A stretch of DNA of 64,000 nucleotides. It comes from Halocatena salina (GTDB lineage: Archaea > Halobacteriota > Halobacteria > Halobacteriales > Haloarculaceae). Positions 19,277-26,554 of this stretch are shown here, one piece after another. The position numbers and the translations under genes are program-made. Position 1 is the first letter of the stretch. Every line of letters starts with the position of its first letter. The notes under the pieces were generated by a model. That model saw only the letters and a program-made list of their open reading frames with translations, made no database searches and was not told the origin of the DNA. The stretch covers positions 248,001 through 312,000 of the forward strand of contig NZ_CP096020.1 of assembly GCF_023115355.1 (NCBI RefSeq), read 5' to 3'.

Positions 19277-20560
19277 ATGACTGATTTCGATTCGATCTTC
19301 GCGGATGAGGTTGATTTGATAGCGGACGCCACGGTTCTTGAAGAGGATTACACTCCAGATCAAATCCTCTGTCGCGATGAGGTGCTGTCCCAGTATACGA
19401 GTGTCTTCAAACCGATCTATAAAGGTCGACCACCCCAGAATGCATTTCTCTACGGTGATACGGGGGTAGGGAAGACTGCCGTAACGAAGTACCTCTGCCG
19501 GACGCTTGAACATGATATCGAACGAAAAAACGAGCAGCTCTCGGCTCGCGACCGGATCACTCTCACCGCTCTTTGGATCAACTGCGAGAACTTTACTTCG
19601 GGAGACCACACGACTTCGTCATACCAGGTCGCCGTCGGGATCGTCAATCGACTCCGGGAGCCAGGGAATCGAATCAATGCGACGGGGTATGCCCCCCAAG
19701 ATGTTTACGATCTTCTCTATGAGGAGTTGGATTCGCTTGACGGGTCAATACTGATCATCCTCGATGAAATCGACAAGCTCGGGTCCGACGATACGCTCCT
19801 GTACGAACTGCCCCGGTCACGAGATATTGGCTATCTTGAATCCGTCCGGGTCGGTGTGATTGGAATCAGCAACGATTACACGTTTCGCAAGAATCTCTCG
19901 CCGAAGGTGAAAGACAGTCTCTGTGAGACCGAGATCAAATTCCCTGCCTACGATGCGGACGAACTCGCGGTGATCCTTCGTGCCCGAGCTGAGCAGGCGC
20001 TTTATGACAGTGCGTACAGCCAAGAGACGATCTCCCTGTGTTCGGCTCTTGCCTACAAGGAAGCCTCGGGGAGTGCTCGCCGTGCGATTCGCTTACTCCG
20101 TCGCTCTGCAGAAGTCGCTGAAGAAAATAGCTCCGAACACATCAACCCGCCCCACATTCGACAAGCGGACGAGGATTTGGAGTACGGGAACATCGTGGAA
20201 TCGATCGTCGACCAGGATCAAGAGAAACTCTTCGTGTTGGCGGCGATCGCCCATCTCGATGGCGCGGACCTCACCCCAGCACGAACGCGAACGATCCACG
20301 CCACCTATTCCCGAGTGGTTCGCGCCTATAATACGGCAAGCGGGAAGGAACCACTTACCCAACGGGGCATGTTCAACCATCTTTCAAAGCTGGTGATGTT
20401 CGGTTTCGTACGGACCATCGATCGGAATAAAGGGGCTGGTGGTGGACAGTGGAACGAACACGAGTTTACTGACGACGTTGATCCGCAGAAAGTACGAGAA
20501 GCGTTTGCAGAACGCGATCGGGAGTGGCTATCGATCGATCTTCGTGGTGTCACTGGGTAA
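19277..20560 (+). CDS. Orc1/Cdc6 replication initiator
   Basis: A 427-residue AAA+ initiator that binds origin repeats and loads the MCM helicase. Walker A is GDTGVGKT at residues 60-67, Walker B ILIILDEID at about 158-166, and sensor-1 is near VGVIGISND. The AAA+ lid (GSARRAIRLLRRSAEVA) and a C-terminal winged-helix domain (from about residue 320) complete the family architecture. The frame is open back to 19088, but that part is made of the origin repeats. The ATG at 19277 is chosen because it follows the TATA box at the right distance and begins the usual N-terminus. Haloarchaeal replicons commonly pair each origin with its own orc paralogue. Confidence 0.93.
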   Translation: MTDFDSIFADEVDLIADATVLEEDYTPDQILCRDEVLSQYTSVFKPIYKGRPPQNAFLYGDTGVGKTAVTKYLCRTLEHDIERKNEQLSARDRITLTALWINCENFTSGDHTTSSYQVAVGIVNRLREPGNRINATGYAPQDVYDLLYEELDSLDGSILIILDEIDKLGSDDTLLYELPRSRDIGYLESVRVGVIGISNDYTFRKNLSPKVKDSLCETEIKFPAYDADELAVILRARAEQALYDSAYSQETISLCSALAYKEASGSARRAIRLLRRSAEVAEENSSEHINPPHIRQADEDLEYGNIVESIVDQDQEKLFVLAAIAHLDGADLTPARTRTIHATYSRVVRAYNTASGKEPLTQRGMFNHLSKLVMFGFVRTIDRNKGAGGGQWNEHEFTDDVDPQKVREAFAERDREWLSIDLRGVTG

Positions 20561-20799
20561 AAGTCTTGTTTGGATCCGAGAGATAACGATTCGCTCCAGA
20601 AAGTAACCCATCTCAAGACCCAAGTAGAACTTCTCGTCTCTTTCGATTCACGGGACGCCTCGTAACCGTTGTGAACGCGCTATCTCTGGCGACCTACCAT
20701 CGGCTCATTATTGATCTCACCATGTTGATAAAGGGATAGCGCTTGATTCCGCGGCAGTGAAATATCGAACGCATTCCCCGATCGATCAATACTAGCGAT

Positions 20800-20982
20800 T
20801 CAGCCATCAGTCAGACCCAGAATGGAATAGATGACGATAATGAGTGGAATGATCCACACGAGTAGAATGGCAATAGTCTCGATAACTACATTAAATACAC
20901 CACCTCCTTCAGTACTCGTTTGTATAAAAATAATAACAACAAACCAGAGCGTTACCAATTGGATAATCGAATCGGTGTTCAT
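20800..20982 (-). CDS. Small two-helix membrane protein
   Basis: A 60-residue hydrophobic protein. Two membrane segments (about residues 8-22 and 30-55) flank a short polar turn with TSTEGGG. The promoter supports it as a real gene: on the reverse strand an AAATTTATATATTCC element sits about 25-35 bases before the ATG. No family recognised and no function proposed. Confidence 0.5.
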   Translation of the reverse strand: MNTDSIIQLVTLWFVVIIFIQTSTEGGGVFNVVIETIAILLVWIIPLIIVIYSILGLTDG

Positions 20983-21059
20983 AGTGGATTATTATCTATA
21001 GGAATATATAAATTTTTCATTACACGATAGTATGTCGATATACAGCTGATCCCAGTCCT

Positions 21060-21380
21060 GGGCGGTCTCGACTGGAGTGACCATCGCAAACTTGTAATAC
21101 GTATAGAAGGCTAGAAATGCCGTGATGGGTTCGCCACGATCAACAGAGCACGCAACCGGAGGCGTCCTGAAAGTCCTTTTTCGCCACCAGCAGCGTGCTT
21201 ATTGAATGGTCCCCTCGCTGGAATGGTCACGGCTGGTCGTTGGTAGTGAGTCGTCATCGGTGTAGACTATGAGAGATCTTCGAGTGAGGCTGTCGTCAGA
21301 TCGAAATCTAGGACTGATGGACCTCCCGCATCTAGTTCGCGTAGCACGGCCGTCTTCCCCGTCCACATTGTACCGTCAGT
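21060..21380 (-). pseudogene. Decayed partial copy of the adjacent ABC exporter
   Basis: On the minus strand, 21085-21205 resembles the 5' end of the intact permease gene: GTATAGAAGGC-AGAAA-GCCGTGA and AAGTCCTTTTT-CGCC match 22545-22650. Then 21238-21375 resembles the 3' end of the intact ATPase gene (AGATCTTCGAGTG and TCAGATCGAAATCT match around 22725-22760). The order, ATPase end followed by permease start, is the same as in the functional operon 1.4 kb away. The permease start codon and the reading frames are destroyed. This is what remains of a tandem duplicate of the transporter. Confidence 0.7.
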
Positions 21381-21410
21381 GGCGATGTGGTGACCGCTAG
21401 GGTGGTTTCC

Positions 21411-21878
21411 TTACTCAACCTTCTCTGTTGTGAGGATGAGGACGCCCGCGAGTGTCCCGAGACCGATCGCACCGAGAAGCGGTCCCAATCGGAGCATGAC
21501 CGCAGCAAGGGGCGGTGTTGGTACGGACCAAGTGATCCAAGTAAGATGGTACTGGCCTCCCTTATGGACATATATCCTGTGGCTCTGTGTGCTCTCTGAG
21601 ACGAGTGTAGCCCACGAGTTGGGAGCCTCGTCTGTCGGTATGGAAACCGAACTGTGCTCGTTGTTATTTGACTTTTTGAATAGTTGCTGGGCGGATGTCG
21701 AGAGATTCTGATACTCCATTTTAGTTATATCCTCGTTTAATTCCTCTTGATCATCCACACTGTTAGACACAGCTATGTCTAGGTGTGGTTCGTACTCAGG
21801 GACGGGTGAGACGAGTCCAACGGTAAATAGTGGCACGGCGATGACCAACGCTATCACAGCGAGGTGACGACGGTTCAT
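21411..21878 (-). CDS. Membrane protein co-encoded with ABC exporter
   Basis: A 155-residue protein. Residues about 5-25 form an N-terminal hydrophobic anchor, about 30-120 a polar external domain with no recognised family, and about 122-148 a second membrane helix (LGPLLGAIGLGTLAGVLIL), ending in a short polar tail. It overlaps the permease gene by 4 bases (ATGA), so it belongs to the same transcript and is probably an accessory part of the transporter. Function unknown. Confidence 0.65.
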   Translation of the reverse strand: MNRRHLAVIALVIAVPLFTVGLVSPVPEYEPHLDIAVSNSVDDQEELNEDITKMEYQNLSTSAQQLFKKSNNNEHSSVSIPTDEAPNSWATLVSESTQSHRIYVHKGGQYHLTWITWSVPTPPLAAVMLRLGPLLGAIGLGTLAGVLILTTEKVE

Positions 21879-22654
21879 GCCAAATCACTCCGTTCGAACA
21901 GCAGATACGCAAGTCCGAGTGGAATGAGGAGCCACCCAGCCACGATTACGCCACCAAACCACGGTTCTAGATAAAATGGTGCTGTGTCGCCAAGTTCCAA
22001 TGTATTCGAATCCATGTAGAAGAATTTCGGGTTTAATCGGATGATGAGGTGGAGCCAGTTTGGAGTCGCTGCATCGGGAGGAAGCATGAACGACTGAATA
22101 ATACTGAAGACCGTATCCCATGCGAATGCGAACACGATCGCGAGCACGATCGCTCCCCACGTTGCCACTGTTGTAGAGCGGTTCGCTGCTGAAAACGCGA
22201 GAGCTACTGCGACGAACACCACGCCAGGGATCAGTAGCTTTCCAATTAGGAGAGCATACGCCATCAATGACGGTGAATCGGCCAACACGGCGTAGTGAAC
22301 ACCCACCACGGCGAAGCCGACGACCACTGTGACGACGACAACGGCTGCTCGACCGAGAAATTTCCCAACGACCACGTCGCGACGAGTGTGAGGTGCTCCG
22401 AGCAGGAACTTCAGACTTCCTGATTCGCGTTCTCCGACGATCGATTTGTAGCCTAGGAGGGTTCCAATCACGACGACGACGTTGGCCGTTGACTGATACA
22501 GATCAGCTGCAGTGGTTGTCGTCATCGGGGACATTGTAAATTGGTAGTAGGTGTAGAAGGCCAGAAACGCCGTGAACCCCCCCACAACAGCCACCAAGGT
22601 AAGTGACCGGATCGCATCCTGGAAGTCCTTTTTTGCGACCTGCAGCATACTCAT
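21875..22654 (-). CDS. ABC-2 type transporter permease
   Basis: A 259-residue membrane protein with six predicted helices in the ABC-2/NosY-like arrangement. It starts with LQVAKKDFQDAIRSLTL, a typical haloarchaeal opening of this family, and has the conserved cytoplasmic KSIVGERESGSLKFLLGAPHTRRDVVVGKFLGR segment near residues 65-97 that contacts the ATPase. The start overlaps the ATPase stop by 4 bases, indicating translational coupling. The substrate is unknown; such pairs export drugs, lipids or proteins. Confidence 0.88.
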   Translation of the reverse strand: MSMLQVAKKDFQDAIRSLTLVAVVGGFTAFLAFYTYYQFTMSPMTTTTAADLYQSTANVVVVIGTLLGYKSIVGERESGSLKFLLGAPHTRRDVVVGKFLGRAAVVVVTVVVGFAVVGVHYAVLADSPSLMAYALLIGKLLIPGVVFVAVALAFSAANRSTTVATWGAIVLAIVFAFAWDTVFSIIQSFMLPPDAATPNWLHLIIRLNPKFFYMDSNTLELGDTAPFYLEPWFGGVIVAGWLLIPLGLAYLLFERSDLA

Positions 22655-23604
22655 TGGGTGAGCACCTTGGTGAGCTGATCGTGACCAGCTGAGGCTCCCG
22701 TCTCATCGTCCGTGTACGCGAGAAATAGATCTTCGAGTGTGGTCTTCGTGAGATCGAAATCTTCGACTGTCGCTCCTGCTGCCTCCAGCTCTCGGAGCAC
22801 AGCCATTTTCGCATCATCAGCACACTGCACTGTCACGGTGGTTCCGGTCGCGCTCACCGAAGAGACATCGGCCAGTGCGCGGACGGCCGCGAGGGCTTCG
22901 TCAGGTGTCCGATCCACCGCTACTGTGAGCGTCGTTTCGGCCTCGATAGCAGTGCGGAGGCCGTCGATGGTGTCTTCGGCGACGAGTTTTCCTGCCTGCA
23001 GAATGCCCACCTCGTCACAGACGGCCTCAACCTGACTAAGGATGTGACTCGAAAAGAAGACCGTCGCGCCGCGATCGGCCTCTTCACGAACGATCTCGCG
23101 CATTTCGTGGGCCCCCTCTGGATCGAGTCCCGTCGATGGCTCATCGAGAACCAATAAATCCGGCTGGCCGATGAGTGCGGTCCCCAGTACGAGTCGTTGA
23201 GTCATTCCTCTCGAATAGCCGCCGACTCGTCTGTCGATCGCATCAGCGATGCCGACCCGATCGGCGATCGTCTCGGGATCATCGGCTGCGTCGTTCGAGT
23301 CAATGATGAACTCTAAATGCTGGCGACCAGTGAGCCGATCGTACAGATCAAATCCTTGTGGGAGTATCCCGGTACGTTTGCGTACTGCAAGTGTCTCTGC
23401 CTGTGCGTCGTGGCCGAGTACGGAGATCTGTCCTTCTGTCGGTCGAATATAATCGAGCAAACAATTAATGACGGTCGACTTGCCGGCACCGTTCGGGCCT
23501 AAAAAGCCGAATATGGTTCCTTCATCGACGACGAGATCGAGAGAATCCACAGCAGTCACGTCGCCGTACTGCTTCGTCAACCCATTCGTCTCTATCGCTC
23601 CCAT
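22651..23604 (-). CDS. ABC exporter ATPase subunit
   Basis: A 317-residue ATP-binding subunit. Walker A is GPNGAGKS at about residues 36-43, the signature loop is GGYSRGMTQRL at about 128-138, Walker B/D-loop is LLVLDEPSTGLDP at about 150-162, and FFSSHIL is the H-loop. A C-terminal regulatory extension follows. The frame continues far upstream, but the ATG at 23604 (or one seven codons earlier) immediately precedes the normal start of the fold (AIETNGLTKQYG). It is the first gene of a three-gene operon with the permease and the small membrane protein. Confidence 0.92.
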   Translation of the reverse strand: MGAIETNGLTKQYGDVTAVDSLDLVVDEGTIFGFLGPNGAGKSTVINCLLDYIRPTEGQISVLGHDAQAETLAVRKRTGILPQGFDLYDRLTGRQHLEFIIDSNDAADDPETIADRVGIADAIDRRVGGYSRGMTQRLVLGTALIGQPDLLVLDEPSTGLDPEGAHEMREIVREEADRGATVFFSSHILSQVEAVCDEVGILQAGKLVAEDTIDGLRTAIEAETTLTVAVDRTPDEALAAVRALADVSSVSATGTTVTVQCADDAKMAVLRELEAAGATVEDFDLTKTTLEDLFLAYTDDETGASAGHDQLTKVLTQ

Positions 23605-23965
23605 CACACGATCTCTCAACCACATTTGTATTAAAAGTGGTGTGTTCGTTCCAGTAAAAACGATGACTGTTTCTCGATTCTGTACTCTATCACGACTTTT
23701 CGAAAAAGATGAGCGCATAACCCTTTTCGCCAGCGAGTGATCGAATGAAACGAGTCGGGAAACCGCCCAATCGACACCCATCGCATCGAGTTCGTCGGCT
23801 ACTCGTGTTTCGAGTTCGAAGCCATCATCAGAAATCGAAGGACACTCCCTGATACTGAAACGATGAGCGAAACGATACGCTGGGGGAGGTCGTCCGTGGC
23901 GGACGTTCTGTGAGCGAACATGTACCAACGACAAATTTTTACAATCCACTTGGGTATTATTGTTC
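23605..23965. promoter_or_regulatory. Divergent promoter region, ABC exporter / nuclease-helicase pair
   Basis: About 360 bases between the minus-strand ABC operon and the plus-strand nuclease gene. ATTAAAAGTGG near 23630 (read from the plus strand) and AATTTTTACAATCC near 23934-23947 are the most promoter-like elements. An upstream-extended reading of the ATPase frame crosses the region but lacks coding character. Confidence 0.35.
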
Positions 23966-26554
23966 GTGACGATTACACGTTCAAAATCCATTGATCTATT
24001 ATATCAAGAATGCAAGAGTTTTGATCTCGTGCTCGTCCCCGATGCCCCGATGGCAAGCGCACTGAACCGGCGGCTCGATCAGCCACATTTCGGGCCGTTC
24101 GCGATCACCCCCCGTCGTCTCGCTGCTCGGCGTCGAGAAGAAGCTGAAGATCGCCTTGCTTTTCTTGAGACGATTACGACGACAGATCTCGGTTGGAAGG
24201 AAGCCTCGCATGCGGTCGGAAACGTCCTTCAGTGTTGGGAACACCAAGGGGCTGCCGACGCCATTCTCAGGTACGAATCGTTCGCGACCGACGCAACACG
24301 TACTACCGTCGACTGCATTACCGAGATGGACACGACCTCCCGTCGGCTCTCTGAGTACACTATCGACGCCGAGACATCGGTCGCCGTTGTGGGAATCACG
24401 CAGTTCACCACGCTCGAACGCTCGATACTCCCATCAAACTACGAGACGATCGATCCGTTCACCGAGGAGCCGTTCGACCCGACGCCCTTCCGTGTGTTCG
24501 ATTCCCCTGCCGCAGTCGTCGATGTCGTGATCGATACGGTCACACGAGAGAACGCCGACAACGTGGGTATCGTTCTCGATGGGGACAGTCAGTACTCATC
24601 GCCTATCAAATCCGCATTCGAAGCGGCAGACATTCCGTACTACGGCGGTCCCGGTTTCACCGACGATACCCATCACAGGATGTTCTTGGAATTCCTTCGA
24701 AGTGTACACGCGGGACGAGATACCCGAATTGGCGACGTCAGGCCGTTGCTTACCCAACTCGGTCTCTCTATCGACGTCAAGCACGACGAGAAGCGCCTCC
24801 ACGACCTCGATCACCCGGAAGTCGACCGGCTCCGCGGATTCAGAGACGGGATTCGTACCGACACGTTCGAAGCAGCGATCGAGACCTACGAGGCAGTCAC
24901 GGGCGTCTCTCTCGATGCGTTCCGGGACGAACTCTCGACGCTCAGCGTTCTTGATGACCCTGTTACTGAAGACGCCGTCGATCGTCTTGAATTCTACCTG
25001 CAGTCGTATGAGGTTCCCGTGGATCGCGAGAACGAGGGTGTGCTGTTAGCCGATCCGAAATCAGCCGCTCACGTCGATCGTCCCCTCGTGTTTTACCTCG
25101 GACTCGATGAAGGATGGTCACACTCATCGCCGCGGCGACCGTGGGTCGATCGGAACCAAGAGTTCGAGCGCAACCTCCGGCAGTTCCAACTGTTGCTTCA
25201 AAACGGTGTCGAGCGGTATTATCTCGTGCAGGAGACCGTCGGTGGGACACCTGTAACGCCATGCCTGTACTTCGAGGAACTGTTCGAGGAGGACTTCGAG
25301 CGTTTCAGCGGCCTCAACTCGGTACCACACGCACGAACGGCCCGACCGACTTTGGACGGATTCGAGAAAGAACCAGTCGACACTTCTGTCGAGGAGATCA
25401 CTACGCTCAGCCAGTCGAGTCTAAACACGTACGTCAACTCGCCCCGAGATTACTTTTTCAGCCGACTTCTCGATACTCCTGACAAAGACTACATCAAGGA
25501 AGGCAACTTGTTCCACGACTTCGCTGAGTTCTACGCGGCTCATCCGGGTGTCATCACGGCAGAGACACTCGACGAGATTTCGCGGGTTATTCTCTCCGAA
25601 GTCGCCCCGTTTCTCCGGGATGTCGACCGGAACGTTCGACGGACGAAATACCGCCTCGGACTCCAGACCATCGTCGAATTCCTTGAGGCAAATCCGCCTC
25701 GAACTGATGAGCTGTTGACCGCGAACGGTGGCTGGGGACGGAACTTCTTCGCCGAGTACTACGACCGTCCCATCGACGCGACCCACACGGAACGGTGGTT
25801 CGAGAACGCGAAGCTCGGTCTGCAGGGGAAGATCGATCTCGTTCACGATCCGACCCACCTCCTCGACTACAAGAGCGGTTCGAAGAAGTCCGCTCACTCC
25901 GTCGTCAAGCACTCGGCGATCGATCCCCCGAGCGACCAGCCGAACTTTCAGGCTCTGTTGTATCTTGCCCACCAACGCACCGAACAGCCCGACGAGGAGC
26001 TGCGATTCACGTTCTTTCATTTCCTCGAAACACTCGACGACATCGTGACCGGAGGGGGTTCTCTTGGGGACTGTCTCACGACGGTGACGTACTATCCATG
26101 CCCCTTCAAAGAGCACATCGCGAAACCAGCTGTCTTCATCGAACTCCAAGAAGAGGCGGCAAACGACTGTACCAAGACGTTCTCGAAGACGGAGTATGAT
26201 GTGTACCGGGCTCTGTTCGATGCGTACGAGTTTCCGGCGACACGCGACAGCGATGAGCTCATCAACTCCGAGTTCGGTCGGGCGCTGATAGATCGAATGA
26301 AAGCCGAAGTTGGAGACTACAAATACGTGACGAAGGGCTGTAAGCAGGCGCTCAGACATCTGATTCGGATTCAGAACCGGAACTATTTCTCTGGCGATGT
26401 CGACGCCTTCGAGCGGTTCGTTCGAGAGCGCCAAGTGGAATTGAATTCTCGCCGTGCCGGTAACGAGCGGTTTCCGGTCGAAGGACTCAGCGGCGACCCG
26501 AACTATCGGTACGTGGACAACCGTGACTGCATTCTGAAGGAGGGATCTCGATGA
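23966..26554 (+). CDS. AddB-like PD-(D/E)XK nuclease with degenerate helicase region
   Basis: About 862 residues. The N-terminal two thirds resembles the inactivated helicase part of AddB-type proteins, with no intact Walker A. The C-terminal part begins with TLSQSSLNTYVNSPRDYFFSRLL, the usual lead-in to a RecB-like nuclease, and contains the PD-(D/E)XK core: GKIDLVHD near residues 620-627, LLDYKSG near 632-638, and QALLYLAH as the downstream Gln helix. It overlaps the next gene by 4 bases (ATGA), so the pair is probably co-translated as a complex for DNA-end processing. The start is uncertain: GTG at 23966 is used, with TTG at 23960 possible. It sits at the edge of the BREX cluster. Confidence 0.78.
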   Translation: MTITRSKSIDLLYQECKSFDLVLVPDAPMASALNRRLDQPHFGPFAITPRRLAARRREEAEDRLAFLETITTTDLGWKEASHAVGNVLQCWEHQGAADAILRYESFATDATRTTVDCITEMDTTSRRLSEYTIDAETSVAVVGITQFTTLERSILPSNYETIDPFTEEPFDPTPFRVFDSPAAVVDVVIDTVTRENADNVGIVLDGDSQYSSPIKSAFEAADIPYYGGPGFTDDTHHRMFLEFLRSVHAGRDTRIGDVRPLLTQLGLSIDVKHDEKRLHDLDHPEVDRLRGFRDGIRTDTFEAAIETYEAVTGVSLDAFRDELSTLSVLDDPVTEDAVDRLEFYLQSYEVPVDRENEGVLLADPKSAAHVDRPLVFYLGLDEGWSHSSPRRPWVDRNQEFERNLRQFQLLLQNGVERYYLVQETVGGTPVTPCLYFEELFEEDFERFSGLNSVPHARTARPTLDGFEKEPVDTSVEEITTLSQSSLNTYVNSPRDYFFSRLLDTPDKDYIKEGNLFHDFAEFYAAHPGVITAETLDEISRVILSEVAPFLRDVDRNVRRTKYRLGLQTIVEFLEANPPRTDELLTANGGWGRNFFAEYYDRPIDATHTERWFENAKLGLQGKIDLVHDPTHLLDYKSGSKKSAHSVVKHSAIDPPSDQPNFQALLYLAHQRTEQPDEELRFTFFHFLETLDDIVTGGGSLGDCLTTVTYYPCPFKEHIAKPAVFIELQEEAANDCTKTFSKTEYDVYRALFDAYEFPATRDSDELINSEFGRALIDRMKAEVGDYKYVTKGCKQALRHLIRIQNRNYFSGDVDAFERFVRERQVELNSRRAGNERFPVEGLSGDPNYRYVDNRDCILKEGSR

